Source: an uncultured Paracoccaceae bacterium (GTDB taxonomy: Bacteria > Pseudomonadota > Alphaproteobacteria > Rhodobacterales > Rhodobacteraceae). Taken from it: 64,000 bases of DNA. Of the stretch, positions 17,641 through 26,646 are shown one piece after another. Numbering within the stretch: the stretch's first letter is position 1; each line of letters begins with the position of its first letter. Under the pieces are notes generated by a model. It was not told the DNA's origin, searched no databases, and saw only the letters and a program-made list of their open reading frames with translations. Position numbers and translations under genes: made by a program. The stretch is from NCBI GenBank assembly GCA_947503775.1, contig CANNFE010000002.1, positions 434,001 through 498,000 of the forward strand, written 5' to 3'.

Positions 17641-17981
17641 CCGTCGGCCTCGTCCATCTTCGCCTTCACGTCCTCGGCCCAGGCCTTGCCCGGATCGCCG
17701 CCCCAGAGAAGCCAGGCAATATAGCCTGCCGACGGGTCATCGTCATTGCCGAACCCGTCCGCATCCTTATCGACCTCGTGGCGCGCAAAATAGCTGACCA
17801 TCCGCTCGATCGTATCGGGGCTCAGCCGTTCCCGGTTCTTCAAATCCCGCGCTCGGGCGACACCGACATCCGTACCGCCCCGGTCGAACTTGTCGCGCAA
17901 ATCGAGCCCCTTTTCGCCCTGATCGGCAACCTCCTGCGGCGGGGTGAAATCGATATGGTCATATTTCTGCGGTCTGCTCAT
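17637..17981 (-). CDS. Conserved hypothetical protein with a phage-type C-terminal motif
   Basis: The start at 17981 is set by a strong AAGGAGG 8 bases upstream, giving 114 residues instead of the longer open frame. The protein is soluble and acidic. Its C-terminal part, SYFARHEVDK followed by GYIAWLLWGGDPGKAWA, resembles a small domain I recall from phage head-protease or portal-associated proteins, where it precedes a catalytic region. Here it stands alone. Function is unknown. It is convergent with rnr. Confidence 0.65.
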   Translation of the reverse strand: MSRPQKYDHIDFTPPQEVADQGEKGLDLRDKFDRGGTDVGVARARDLKNRERLSPDTIERMVSYFARHEVDKDADGFGNDDDPSAGYIAWLLWGGDPGKAWAEDVKAKMDEADG

Positions 17982-18114
17982 GAGCGTAGCCTCCTTGGGG
18001 GGTGCAATACGCCTCACCCCCTAGATGTTCCCCGCTCCGGGCAGAAAATCGCCCAAAAAGCGGTCTTATGACGCGAAGAAGATCTTCCCGGGATTCCTCA
18101 TTTCCGGTAGTCTC

Positions 18115-19464
18115 ATGGACATGAGGAACACAGAGCAGCTTCGCCGCGCGATCCGCCGCGCCACCCTTTCACTCGCCCTGATCGCAGGTGGCCAGACAGC
18201 GCTCGCCGCCCCGGTCGCGCAATCGCCCCGCCCCGAGGCGCGGCCCGACGTGGTCGTGTTGGCCCGCTCGCTCAGACCGCAGCTTCGCCCCACCGAACAA
18301 ACGACGTCCGAGGAGGCGCAAGTGACCCTCGCCCAAGCCACATCGAACGAAGCGTTCAACCGCTGGATCCGCGATTTTCGCGGGCGCGCGCAGGCGCAGG
18401 GGATCACCGACGCGACGCTCCAGAACGCCTTTGCCGATGTCCGCTACAATGCCGACGTCATCCGCCGCGACCGCAACCAGGCAGAGTTCAACAGAACGCT
18501 CTGGGACTATCTCGACAGCGCCGTCTCCGACACGCGCGTCAGCAACGGGCGGGCGGCGTTGCGCGAATATGAGGCCGTCCTTGACGAGATCGAGGCGCGG
18601 TACGGCGTCGAGAAGGAAGTCGTCGTCGCCGTCTGGGGTCTCGAAAGCGCCTACGGCACCTTTCGCGGCGACACCCCCATCATCGGCGCCCTGGCCACGC
18701 TGGCCTTTGACGGGCGGCGCGGATCCTTCTTCGAAAGTCAGCTCGTCGCCGCGCTCGAGATCCTGCAAAACGGCGACACAACCCCGCAGAACATGACCGG
18801 AAGCTGGGCCGGCGCGATGGGGCATACGCAGTTCATCCCGACCTCCTATCTGTCCTACGCGGTCGATTTCCGCAGCGACGGACGGCGCGACATCTGGTCG
18901 GACGATCCGACCGACGCGCTTGCCTCGACCGCCGCCTATCTGAAAAATTTCGGCTGGGTTCAGGGCCAGCCCTGGGGCGTCGAGGTCCGCATCCCAGACG
19001 GCTTCGACTACACCCAAGCCAGCCGCCAGATCACCCGCAGCCCCGCGCAATGGGCCGCCGATGGCGTCGTCGCCATGGACGGCGAACCTGTTCCCGACCA
19101 TGGCAGCGCCTCGATCCTCCTTCCCGCCGGAGCGCAAGGCGCCGCTTTCATGATCTTCAAGAATTTCGAGGTGATCGAGCGCTACAACACCGCCGATGCC
19201 TATGTGATCGGCGTCGGGCACCTCAGCGACCGGATCGCGGGCAAGCCCCCGATCCAGGCAAACTGGCCGCGCGGCGACCGCGCGCTTCTCTTCGCCGAGC
19301 GCGAAGAGCTGCAGGACCGCCTGACCCGCGCCGGGTTCTCCACTCAGGGCGTCGATGGGCGGATTGGCCCGAACACGATCAACGCCATCCGGAACTATCA
19401 GCGCGCCAACGGGCTGGTGCCCGACGGCTACGCCTCGCTCAGGCTGCTCGAGCGGCTGCGCTAG
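18115..19464 (+). CDS. Lytic murein transglycosylase with peptidoglycan-binding domain
   Basis: The protein (449 residues from 18115) cleaves glycan strands of peptidoglycan to leave 1,6-anhydromuramyl ends. A signal peptide covers about residues 1-32. A disordered Pro/Arg/Ala linker follows, then the MltB-type SLT_2 domain (about 85-370) with catalytic Glu in VWGLESAYG and the family blocks GAMGHTQFIPTSY and AYLKNFGW. The C-terminal 60 residues form a PG_binding_1 domain (VDGRIGPNTINAIRNYQ). It is periplasmic or lipid-anchored; no lipobox is seen. The ATG at 18121 is an equal start candidate. It is 3 bases from a convergent methyltransferase gene. Confidence 0.9.
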   Translation: MDMRNTEQLRRAIRRATLSLALIAGGQTALAAPVAQSPRPEARPDVVVLARSLRPQLRPTEQTTSEEAQVTLAQATSNEAFNRWIRDFRGRAQAQGITDATLQNAFADVRYNADVIRRDRNQAEFNRTLWDYLDSAVSDTRVSNGRAALREYEAVLDEIEARYGVEKEVVVAVWGLESAYGTFRGDTPIIGALATLAFDGRRGSFFESQLVAALEILQNGDTTPQNMTGSWAGAMGHTQFIPTSYLSYAVDFRSDGRRDIWSDDPTDALASTAAYLKNFGWVQGQPWGVEVRIPDGFDYTQASRQITRSPAQWAADGVVAMDGEPVPDHGSASILLPAGAQGAAFMIFKNFEVIERYNTADAYVIGVGHLSDRIAGKPPIQANWPRGDRALLFAEREELQDRLTRAGFSTQGVDGRIGPNTINAIRNYQRANGLVPDGYASLRLLERLR

Positions 19465-19467
19465 GCG

Positions 19468-20322
19468 TCAGGCCCGCTCCAAGCGCATCATCAGATATCG
19501 GTTATGTTCGCAAAAGGCCTCGGCCGACCGGGTCTGCTCCATCAGGCGGACCCGCAGTCTCTCGCGCTTGCGCTCGGACATGATCAGCCGCAAGGCGCGG
19601 TTCAGCATCCAGCGCTGCGCCGGTTTGACCTCGGAGAGCTCCTTGTCGATCCGTTCGACCGCGCCGCCAACCACGTTGAACAGCGCCTGCTCGATCTCGA
19701 CCGACGGCGCGACCGCTTCGGTGATGTCGCTCTCATGAGCCACCTTCAGCGGCAAGTCCTCCAGCGTCTCGCGAAACGCCCCGATCCGGTGCCCACCGCC
19801 GACCTTGGCGCGCCGCTTGTCCACCGAATAGCCCTCGCTGCGAAAGCAATCCGAGACGATGATCTGCCCGTCCGGCCCGAGCAGCGTCAGACACTTGCTG
19901 AGCCCCTGATCCAGCGGAATATACTGAAAACTCTCGGAAAAAAGGCACAGATCAAAGGGGCCTTCCACCTTGGCCTTCTCGAACATCGCCTCATGAACCA
20001 CCGCCCCCGGTGCATTCGCCCGGCACCGCTCGGCCAGCAGGGGTGAGGGCACCACGATCTCGACCTGATGCCCCAGCGCAATCAGCTTGCCCGCCGTCTC
20101 GCCAGCGCCGCCGCCGATATCGAGGATCCGCAACGGCCCCTCGGGCAGCAGCGAAAACAGCCGCTCGGTATACGCCGCCTGCGCCGGCCCCAGATTGGCC
20201 GCGCAGACCTCGATTCCGTCCCACAACCCGTAATGCATATCCTCGCGGCCCGTCAGCCAACGGATCAGGCCCAGCCCAGCATCCAACCCGATGGCCTGCG
20301 TTTCGATCTTTGCCTTACCCAT
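19468..20322 (-). CDS. Class I SAM-dependent methyltransferase
   Basis: This 284-residue protein has motif I ILDIGGGAGETAG at about residues 66-78, an acidic motif II region (VEIVVPSPLLAER), and the motif IV-like FDLCLFSESFQYIPLDQG. The C-terminal 100 residues are helical and basic, with MNRALRLIMSERKRERLR near residues 238-256. The glycine-rich loop is intact, so it should bind SAM. The substrate is unknown; the N-terminal 'HYGLWDG' block resembles small-molecule or lipid methyltransferases. It is the first gene after a convergent transglycosylase. Confidence 0.75.
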   Translation of the reverse strand: MGKAKIETQAIGLDAGLGLIRWLTGREDMHYGLWDGIEVCAANLGPAQAAYTERLFSLLPEGPLRILDIGGGAGETAGKLIALGHQVEIVVPSPLLAERCRANAPGAVVHEAMFEKAKVEGPFDLCLFSESFQYIPLDQGLSKCLTLLGPDGQIIVSDCFRSEGYSVDKRRAKVGGGHRIGAFRETLEDLPLKVAHESDITEAVAPSVEIEQALFNVVGGAVERIDKELSEVKPAQRWMLNRALRLIMSERKRERLRVRLMEQTRSAEAFCEHNRYLMMRLERA

Positions 20323-20341
20323 GAGTCCCCGCCGGATGCGC

Positions 20342-20818
20342 CTACTGACAGCTTCCGTCTATACAGCCCAGAAGCGTTTGTCGCATGCCATCGTCGGGAT
20401 TGTCGAAGGCCCATCCCCCGCACGGCGTCGCCTCCAGGATCAGCCCGTTGTCCTCGACCCGCAGAAAGGCGATCATCGGGGTATCGGGCGCAATTCCGCC
20501 GCACCACGGACCGGCGCAGGTGATGGCGACCGTCACATCGGTCTCGACCTCGGTGGTAAAGCCGTCCTCGCTCAGCGCCAGTCCTTCGAACCGCGCGGGC
20601 AGCTCCTCGCTTTCGGGAGGCTGCCCGCCCAAAAGACCGGACGATGACGGTGCCCTCTTGCCGTCAAAGGCAAAGGTCCCCTCGACCACATGATAGGTTG
20701 CCTCGCTCTGGGACGCGTTCTCATACGCATCCTCGATGGTCACGCGCGCGCAGCTCAGCGCCGCGGCCTCACCGGCCAGCAAGATGCAGCATGCCATAAT
20801 CGTGGATCGACCCCTCAT
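20342..20818 (-). CDS. Secreted Cys-rich hypothetical protein
   Basis: A signal peptide (about residues 1-22, ending EAAALSC) is followed by a soluble domain with seven cysteines (at the mature start, then TCAGPWCGG, TPCGGW, and LLGCIDGSCQ at the end). Paired cysteines suggest disulphides in the periplasm. A Cys directly after the signal sequence could be lipidated, but no good lipobox is seen (AALSC lacks the usual small-residue pattern). It overlaps rppH by one base, so it is probably cotranscribed with rppH-ctpA-envC. I do not recognise the family. Confidence 0.65.
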   Translation of the reverse strand: MRGRSTIMACCILLAGEAAALSCARVTIEDAYENASQSEATYHVVEGTFAFDGKRAPSSSGLLGGQPPESEELPARFEGLALSEDGFTTEVETDVTVAITCAGPWCGGIAPDTPMIAFLRVEDNGLILEATPCGGWAFDNPDDGMRQTLLGCIDGSCQ

Positions 20819-21324
20819 CAGGCGCCTCCTGTCTTAGCGATCTCCGCGATCCGCTCGCGGAAGGTCTCGAGCACCTTTGCATAGACCTCGCGCTTGAACG
20901 GCACGATCAATTCGGCCAGATCCTCCGGAGCCGCCCACTTCCAGGCCGAAAATTCGGGCTCTTCGGTATCGATATTGACCTGATGATCCTCGCCCTTGAA
21001 TTCAAGAAGCAGCCATTTCTGCCGCTGCCCGCGATACTTGCCGCCCCAAAGCATCGGGACCAGATCCTCGGGCAGATCATACGTCATCCAATCGTCGATC
21101 TCGGCGCTGATCATGACAAGATCCGGCGTGATCCCGGTCTCTTCCTCCAGCTCGCGCAGGGCGGCGATCTGCGGGCTCTCGCCCTCGTCGATCCCGCCCT
21201 GGGGCATCTGCCAGGCTTCGGCCGAGTTGTCGCGCCGCTGCCCGACAAAGATCTGACCGCGCCGATTGACGACGGCCACACCGACGCAGGGCCGATAGGG
21301 CAGGCCCTCATCGTCGGCCAACAT
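20818..21324 (-). CDS. rppH: RNA pyrophosphohydrolase (Nudix)
   Basis: RppH removes pyrophosphate from the 5' triphosphate end of mRNA and triggers RNase E-dependent decay. The Nudix box is complete: GGIDEGE at about residues 44-50, then RELEEETG about ten residues later. The alpha-proteobacterial N-terminus [13 protein letters not shown] is typical. I chose ATG at 21324 over the GTG at 21330 because GGAG lies 5 bases upstream of the ATG; the GTG would have its ribosome binding site too close. It lies right after ctpA on the same strand. Confidence 0.9.
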   Translation of the reverse strand: MLADDEGLPYRPCVGVAVVNRRGQIFVGQRRDNSAEAWQMPQGGIDEGESPQIAALRELEEETGITPDLVMISAEIDDWMTYDLPEDLVPMLWGGKYRGQRQKWLLLEFKGEDHQVNIDTEEPEFSAWKWAAPEDLAELIVPFKREVYAKVLETFRERIAEIAKTGGA

Positions 21325-21326
21325 CG

Positions 21327-22682
21327 TCACTCCGACCGCAGGGCACTCAGCCCTTTGAGGATGTCGATCGCATAGGCCAGCTGATAATCCTCCTCGCGCA
21401 GGGCGGCCGCATCTTCGGCCCGGGCGCGGTCGGCGAGGATCTGATCGACCTGCTCGTCGGTCAGGCTGTCATTATCGAGCGATCCGCGCAGATCCGCCTC
21501 ACCGCCCAGGCCGCGGCGATCCTCTTCTTCGCTCTCATCCTCTGCCTCGTCCTCCTCTGTCGGAGGCGCAGGACGCGGTTGCTCCACGATGATGTCCGGA
21601 GAAATCCCAAGAGCCTGGATCGAGCGGCCTGACGGTGTGTAATACCGCGCCGTCGTCAGACGCATCGCACCTTCGCCGCGCAAGGCCATGACCGTCTGAA
21701 CCGATCCCTTGCCAAAGCTCTTGGTGCCGATGACGATCGCCCGCTCGTGATCCTGAAGCGCGCCGGCCACGATTTCCGAGGCCGAGGCAGATCCGCCATT
21801 GATTAGAACGACGATCGGTTTGCCTTCTGCCAGATCGCCCGCCGAGGCATTGGCCCGGTCGCTGTCCCGCGTATCCCGGCCCCGGGTCGAAACGATCTCG
21901 CCCTCCTCGAGAAACGCATCGGACACCTTGATCGCCTGGTTGAGCAGCCCGCCGGGATTGTTCCGCAGATCCAGAACGATCCCGTTGATATTGTCGATGC
22001 CGCCGGCCTCCTCGATCTGTTCCTCGAGACCGTCTTTCATGTTGGGATAGGTCTGTTCGTTGAACGTCGTGACCCGCAGAACGACCGTGTCGCCCTCGGT
22101 ACGTGCCCGCGCCGCGATCAGCGGAATGGTATCGCGGGTCAGCGACAGATCGAACGGTTCCTGCTCGCCCTCGCGCACGATGGTAATGACGATCTCGGAC
22201 CCTTTGGGCCCGCGCATCAGCTTGACCGCATCATCGAGCGTCAGGCCCAGCACGCTTTCGCCGTCAACGGCAGTGATGAAGTCTCCGGCAATGACGCCCG
22301 CCGCATCCGCCGGCGTTCCATCGATGGGAGAGACGACTTTCACGAAGCCCTCTTCCTGCGTCACCTCGATTCCCAGACCGCCGAATTCGCCGCGTGTCTG
22401 AACCCGCATCGCGGCCGCGTCATCGGGCGACAGATAGCTGGAATGAGGATCCAGCGAGGTCAGCATCCCGTCGATGGCGGCCTCGATCAGATCACCTTCG
22501 TCCACCTCTTCCACATACTGGGCGCGGATTCGCTCGAAGATGTCGCCGAACAGATCCAGCTGCTCGTACACACTGTCAGAGCTGTCCTGTGCCAGCAGCG
22601 GCCCCGCCAGCTGGCTTGTGAGGGCAGCGCCTGCAATCGTGCCGGCAGCCGCCACCATCAGAACTTTTTTCATTCCACTCAT
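21327..22682 (-). CDS. ctpA: Carboxy-terminal processing protease CtpA (S41 family)
   Basis: The 451-residue periplasmic serine protease trims C-termini of envelope proteins and peptidoglycan hydrolases. A signal peptide covers about residues 1-31 (ends LLAQ). A PDZ domain lies at about 95-180 ([12 protein letters not shown]). Catalytic Ser300 lies in GGSASASE and the Lys325 general base in KSFGKGSVQ. The C-terminal tail after 370 is Glu/Asp-rich and of low complexity. It overlaps the EnvC-like gene by 4 bases, a conserved pairing of a hydrolase activator with a protease. Confidence 0.93.
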   Translation of the reverse strand: MSGMKKVLMVAAAGTIAGAALTSQLAGPLLAQDSSDSVYEQLDLFGDIFERIRAQYVEEVDEGDLIEAAIDGMLTSLDPHSSYLSPDDAAAMRVQTRGEFGGLGIEVTQEEGFVKVVSPIDGTPADAAGVIAGDFITAVDGESVLGLTLDDAVKLMRGPKGSEIVITIVREGEQEPFDLSLTRDTIPLIAARARTEGDTVVLRVTTFNEQTYPNMKDGLEEQIEEAGGIDNINGIVLDLRNNPGGLLNQAIKVSDAFLEEGEIVSTRGRDTRDSDRANASAGDLAEGKPIVVLINGGSASASEIVAGALQDHERAIVIGTKSFGKGSVQTVMALRGEGAMRLTTARYYTPSGRSIQALGISPDIIVEQPRPAPPTEEDEAEDESEEEDRRGLGGEADLRGSLDNDSLTDEQVDQILADRARAEDAAALREEDYQLAYAIDILKGLSALRSE

Positions 22683-23761
22683 TCCTCATCCTTCGCGAAC
22701 CATGTCGCCGGGTCTCGTGGCCCATCTTGATCTCGGACCTCTATATAAAGCGTTTCCCCTGCAGCAATGCCATTCACTGTGCTGTCATGAGACAAAACCG
22801 CGTCAATCTGACCGCCCATTTCTCCAATCGGGTCCCCTTCCGGCACGATATCCCCGACCTCTCCCTCGATCCGGGCAAGTCCTGCAAGGATCAGCAGCAG
22901 CTCCGCCTCGGGTTCGAGAATCACCACATTTCCATAATCCAGAAGCGGTCCGGCATAAAGAATCGTCGCCGTTGCGGGCATCTTCACAATCGCGTTCGGC
23001 GCGGTTTCGACCGTCCAGCCGGGACGCTGCGAATCCTCCTGAAACTCCTGCGTCACGGACCCGGCAACCGGCAGCGGATGCCCCTTGGTATCGGCACCGC
23101 CCGCTCCATCCGGCGACTGCAACCGGCCGCTCTGCGCCAATCCTTCGGCCAGGGCCTCCAGCGTCTCGGCTCCGGCGAGCAGCAGGGCGGTGTCGATCGC
23201 ATCCTCCTCGAACCGCTTGGGAAGCGGCTCGCGATCGGCAAGCGCCCGCGCGATCTGGCTGCGCGCCGATGTCATCTCTTCCAGACCGGCCTGAAGGACG
23301 GCGCGCGCCTCGTCCTGCTCGGCGCGCAGGGCCGCGATCTCGGTCACCGTGGCCGAAAGGGCATCGGCCCGCGCCTGCAATATATCCGTCATGTCCGAAA
23401 GGCTCATCCCGGCTCGCGCCGCGCCCAAAAGCCCCGATGGATGTGCCATCAGGACCGGCGGGGTCTCTGCTCCGATGATCTGCAGGACGCCCAGAAGACG
23501 GGCGATTTCGGCCTCCTGCGCGTCGATGAGCTGCTCCAGGACCGCTTGCCGCTCTGCCACGGGGCGCATCTCGTCCCGCAGCGCGATCAACCCCGCCTCG
23601 TAGGCCTGCACGACCTCGGTTAGTGCCCGGATCTTGTTGCGAGAGCCTTCCGCCGCCTCCAGTCGCTCCGAGATCCCGGCGACCGTCGCCGATGCCTCGC
23701 GCAAGTCCTGCGCGGCAGCCCCGACCGCCAGGGTCCAGATCAGCGCAGCCAGACGGATCAC
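22679..23761 (-). CDS. EnvC-like murein hydrolase activator
   Basis: EnvC-type proteins sit in the periplasm and activate amidases during cell separation. The GTG at 23761 (VIRLAALIW, a signal peptide of about 20 residues) is chosen because it overlaps the gpmI stop by 4 bases; the longer frame is shadow. A coiled-coil region covers about 25-210 (repeated ALRDEM / AVLEQLIDAQEAEIARL segments). The C-terminal LytM domain (from about 245) keeps the fold strands (ILYAGPLLDYGNVVILEPE) but lacks the metal-binding HxxxD and HxH residues, as expected for an activator rather than an enzyme. It is 360 residues long. Confidence 0.85.
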   Translation of the reverse strand: MIRLAALIWTLAVGAAAQDLREASATVAGISERLEAAEGSRNKIRALTEVVQAYEAGLIALRDEMRPVAERQAVLEQLIDAQEAEIARLLGVLQIIGAETPPVLMAHPSGLLGAARAGMSLSDMTDILQARADALSATVTEIAALRAEQDEARAVLQAGLEEMTSARSQIARALADREPLPKRFEEDAIDTALLLAGAETLEALAEGLAQSGRLQSPDGAGGADTKGHPLPVAGSVTQEFQEDSQRPGWTVETAPNAIVKMPATATILYAGPLLDYGNVVILEPEAELLLILAGLARIEGEVGDIVPEGDPIGEMGGQIDAVLSHDSTVNGIAAGETLYIEVRDQDGPRDPATWFAKDEE

Positions 23762-25275
23762 GTGAGCAAACTCTCCCCGGTCATCTCCTCGGGCGGATCC
23801 AGGTCCATCAGCGCCAGAAGCGTCGGCGCCAGATCCGCGAGCCGCCCGTCCTTCAGGCCCGTACCATCGGGCCCGCCGACCAGCGCAACCGGCACGAGGT
23901 TCAGCGTATGCGCCGTATGCGGCCCGCCGGTACCCGGATCGATCATCGTCTCGCAATTGCCGTGATCGGCCGTCAACAGCATCGCCCCGCCCGCCGCTTC
24001 AAGCGCCTCCAGAACCCGTCCCAGCCCCGCATCCACGGCCTCGCAGGCCTTGATCGCCGCCTCCAGATCGCCGGTATGCCCGACCATATCGGGATTGGCG
24101 TAATTGCAGACGATCAGGTCATAGCCGGCCTCGATCGCGCCCACGAATGCATCGGTCACCGCCTCCGCCGACATCTCGGGCTGCTCGTCATAGGTCGCGA
24201 CATCGGGCGAAGACGGCATCTTGCGATCTTCGCCCTCCTCTGGATCTTCCTGCCCGCCGTTCAGAAAGAATGTCACATGCGGATACTTCTCTGTCTCCGC
24301 CACGCGAAACTGCCGCAACCCCGCCTTGGCCACCCAGGCGCCCAGAGTGTTCACGATCTCCTGCTTGGGAAAGGCCGTCGTCAGATAGCCGTTATGCGCC
24401 TCGGAATAATCCACCATCCCCAGCCGCGCCGCCAGGTCGGGCCGGTCGCCCCGGTCCCAGCCGTCAAACTCCGGATCGCCGATTGCCGCGAGGATCTCCC
24501 GCGCCCGGTCCGCACGGAAGTTTAGGCAGAACAGCCCATCCTCCGCCGCCATCCCGGCATAGTCCGTAATCACCGTGGCCGGAATAAACTCGTCCGTCTT
24601 GTCATCCGCATAGGCCGCATTCACCGCCTCCAAAGCCGTCTTGGCTTGCTCTCCCTTGCCAAGAACCATCGCATCATAGGCCGTCTGCACCCGGCTCCAC
24701 CGGTTGTCGCGGTCCATCGCATAATACCGTCCGATCACCGTCCCGACCGAGGCTCCCTCGGGTAGGTTCTCGAGCATCCCCGCGACGAACCCGTCGGCCG
24801 TCTTCGGCCCCACATCGCGCCCATCGGTGATTGCATGGACCACAACCTCGAGCCCCTCTTCCGCGAACCACCGCGCCGTGGCGAGCAGATGGTTGAGATG
24901 CCCATGCACCCCGCCATCCGACACCACGCCCATCAGATGCGCCCGCCCGCCGCTCTCTTTCAGCGTGGCGATGAAATCGCAGATCGCCTCGGTCTCGAAA
25001 TAGGACCGATCCTCGATCGCCAGATCGATCTGGCCCAGATCCATCGCCACGACCCGCCCCGCGCCAATGTTCGTGTGGCCCACCTCCGAATTGCCCATCT
25101 GTCCGGACGGCAAACCCACATCCGGCCCATGCGTGATCAACCGCGCGCTGGGGCAGGTCTCGTGGATCCGGTCGAAGACGGGCGTCTCGGCCAGAAGCGG
25201 CGCATTGCCCTCGCGATCTTCCCGCAGGCCCCAGCCATCGAGGATACACAAGACAACGGGTTTGGGTCGGGACAT
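23758..25275 (-). CDS. gpmI: 2,3-bisphosphoglycerate-independent phosphoglycerate mutase
   Basis: GpmI interconverts 3- and 2-phosphoglycerate in glycolysis using Mn2+ and a phosphoserine intermediate. The 505-residue protein begins with the alkaline phosphatase-fold block VLCILDGWG. The catalytic Ser63 lies in GQMGNSEVGHTN, and the C-terminal metal block LLTADHGNCE is near residue 440. The gene starts the gpmI-envC-ctpA-rppH group, in which all genes overlap or nearly touch. No disruption. Confidence 0.96.
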   Translation of the reverse strand: MSRPKPVVLCILDGWGLREDREGNAPLLAETPVFDRIHETCPSARLITHGPDVGLPSGQMGNSEVGHTNIGAGRVVAMDLGQIDLAIEDRSYFETEAICDFIATLKESGGRAHLMGVVSDGGVHGHLNHLLATARWFAEEGLEVVVHAITDGRDVGPKTADGFVAGMLENLPEGASVGTVIGRYYAMDRDNRWSRVQTAYDAMVLGKGEQAKTALEAVNAAYADDKTDEFIPATVITDYAGMAAEDGLFCLNFRADRAREILAAIGDPEFDGWDRGDRPDLAARLGMVDYSEAHNGYLTTAFPKQEIVNTLGAWVAKAGLRQFRVAETEKYPHVTFFLNGGQEDPEEGEDRKMPSSPDVATYDEQPEMSAEAVTDAFVGAIEAGYDLIVCNYANPDMVGHTGDLEAAIKACEAVDAGLGRVLEALEAAGGAMLLTADHGNCETMIDPGTGGPHTAHTLNLVPVALVGGPDGTGLKDGRLADLAPTLLALMDLDPPEEMTGESLLT

Positions 25276-25590
25276 GGCGCGGCTTTCTGCTGTGAATGCC
25301 GTCTGTGTAAAGCACCGCGCCGCGCTCCGAAACCGGCGGTTTGGATCAGAGGTCCCGGCTCAAGGCCGGGACGCCGCCCGAGAGGTGACCGACCGGGTTA
25401 TAACCGATGACACGGTCCGCCCGGATCAAGCGGCAACGCCGCGCCGGGCGAGCGCCGGACCGGCCCCATGGGCCGGCGCTTTTGCAACGCGGCACGTCCC
25501 ACGGGACAGTAACGACGAGCTTGGCGACCATAAAGCGCGTCGTTCATCGGTCGAAGCACCGCCCCCCGGTCCGGCCCTCGCCCGGCGCTC
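25276..25590. other. 315-base gap between gpmI and rlmH
   Basis: No convincing gene. Two strong stem-loops are present: GTCCCGGC (25352-25359) with GCCGGGAC (25365-25372), a perfect 8-base stem with a 5-base loop, and AGCGCCGG (25451-25458) with CCGGCGCT (25473-25480) followed by TTT. The second has terminator shape on the plus strand, whereas both flanking genes are on the minus strand, so it may instead shield the gpmI mRNA. The gpmI promoter probably lies here. Confidence 0.5.
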
Positions 25591-26061
25591 TCACACCCGA
25601 TGATAGGGCGCCCCCGCCAGGATCGAGGCGGCGCGATAGAGCTGTTCGGTCAGCATCACGCGGGCCAGCATATGCGGCCAGACCATCGCGCCGAATGACA
25701 GGACCAGATCGGCGCGCTCCCGCAGCTCCGGCGCGACCCCGTCCGCGCCGCCGATGACGAAGGCCGCATCGCCGCGCCCGTCGTCGCGCCACCGCGCCAG
25801 CCGTTTGGCAAAGTGCGGCGAGCTCATCACGTCCCCGCGCTCGTCCAGCACACACAGAACCGACCCCGCAGGCAGGCTCCGCTCCAGCAGGACCGCCTCG
25901 GCGGCCATCCCGCCGCCCTTGCGATCCTCGACCTCGCTCAATGACAAAGGGCCAAGCCCCAAGGCTCGGCCCGTGCGGTCGAACCGCGTCCGGTAGTCTT
26001 CCAGCAGCGCCAGTTCCGGCCCCTTGCGAAGCCGGCCCACGGCGCTGATCTGAACGCGCAT
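25591..26061 (-). CDS. rlmH: 23S rRNA pseudouridine-1915 N3-methyltransferase
   Basis: RlmH methylates N3 of pseudouridine 1915 in helix 69 of 23S rRNA, acting on whole 70S ribosomes. It is a small SPOUT enzyme, here 156 residues (the usual size). The SPOUT knot pattern is seen: CVLDERGDVMSS at about residues 71-82, then AFVIGGADG at about 100-108, and MLTEQLYRAASILAGAPYH near the C-terminus. It lies 1 base from rsfS and is probably cotranscribed with it. Confidence 0.95.
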   Translation of the reverse strand: MRVQISAVGRLRKGPELALLEDYRTRFDRTGRALGLGPLSLSEVEDRKGGGMAAEAVLLERSLPAGSVLCVLDERGDVMSSPHFAKRLARWRDDGRGDAAFVIGGADGVAPELRERADLVLSFGAMVWPHMLARVMLTEQLYRAASILAGAPYHRV

Positions 26062-26062
26062 C

Positions 26063-26419
26063 CTACCCTTCGGCCGACGCGGCCCCTACCGGTTGCCACA
26101 TCTTTTCGAGCTGGTAGAACTCGCGCACTTCGGGCCTGAAGACGTGAACGATCACGTCCCCGGTATCGATCAGCACCCAGTCCCCGGTATCCTTGCCCTC
26201 GACCTTCGAGATCACCCCGAATTCGGCCTTGAGCAGATCGGTCAGCTTTTCCGAGATCGACGCGACCTGACGCGTCGACCGGCCCGAGCAGATCACCATG
26301 TAATCGCCCATCTCGGACTTGCCGCGCAGATCGATCTGCACCACGTCTTCTGCCTTGTCGCTATCGAGTGAGGAAAGGATGGCCGCGAGAAGCTGTTCGC
26401 TCATGCTGCTCTGGGTCAT
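26063..26419 (-). CDS. rsfS: Ribosomal silencing factor RsfS
   Basis: RsfS binds ribosomal protein uL14 and blocks joining of the 30S and 50S subunits in starvation. The start at 26419 (MTQSSMSEQ) gives 118 residues and matches relatives; the frame is open further upstream but the extra part is not conserved-looking. Family blocks are DVVQIDLRGKSEMGDYMVIC (about residues 25-44) and GDWVLIDTGDVIVHVF (about 80-95). There is no good Shine-Dalgarno at the start, but a 29-codon upstream frame with a strong one ends in an ATGA overlap here. rlmH follows. Confidence 0.93.
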   Translation of the reverse strand: MTQSSMSEQLLAAILSSLDSDKAEDVVQIDLRGKSEMGDYMVICSGRSTRQVASISEKLTDLLKAEFGVISKVEGKDTGDWVLIDTGDVIVHVFRPEVREFYQLEKMWQPVGAASAEG

Positions 26420-26505
26420 CGGATCGGACGCGTCCGTGGCGCCCATCGAAGCGGCTTTCGCCGCTGTGGCGGAGCTCCCCGCCGTTGAAGAAAGAGACAG
26501 ACCAT
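26416..26505 (-). CDS. Possible 29-residue leader peptide overlapping rsfS
   Basis: The ATG at 26505 is preceded by AAGGAGG 3 bases upstream and reads 29 codons, ending in TGA inside the rsfS ATGA. The peptide is Arg/Pro-rich (RRGAPPQRRKPLR near the middle). It could couple rsfS translation to ribosome supply, which would suit a ribosome silencing factor. Only the overlap and the Shine-Dalgarno are seen; expression is inference, and the spacing is short. Confidence 0.35.
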   Translation of the reverse strand: MVCLFLQRRGAPPQRRKPLRWAPRTRPIR

Positions 26506-26646
26506 TGTCCTCCTTGAAACGCGCCGCATATAGGCCCCGGCGCTGGGCGTGGCCTAAGGGTAACAACGGGGGCATGTCATTTCAATGACAAGGGCAGGGC
26601 GCAGGCCCTTCTGTGACAAGATGTGCGCAAGTTGGGCAATTGGCGC

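Noticed and set aside
25451-25483. Rho-independent terminator for a plus-strand gene
   Set aside because: No plus-strand gene lies upstream; both neighbours are on the minus strand, so the hairpin is listed only as intergenic structure.
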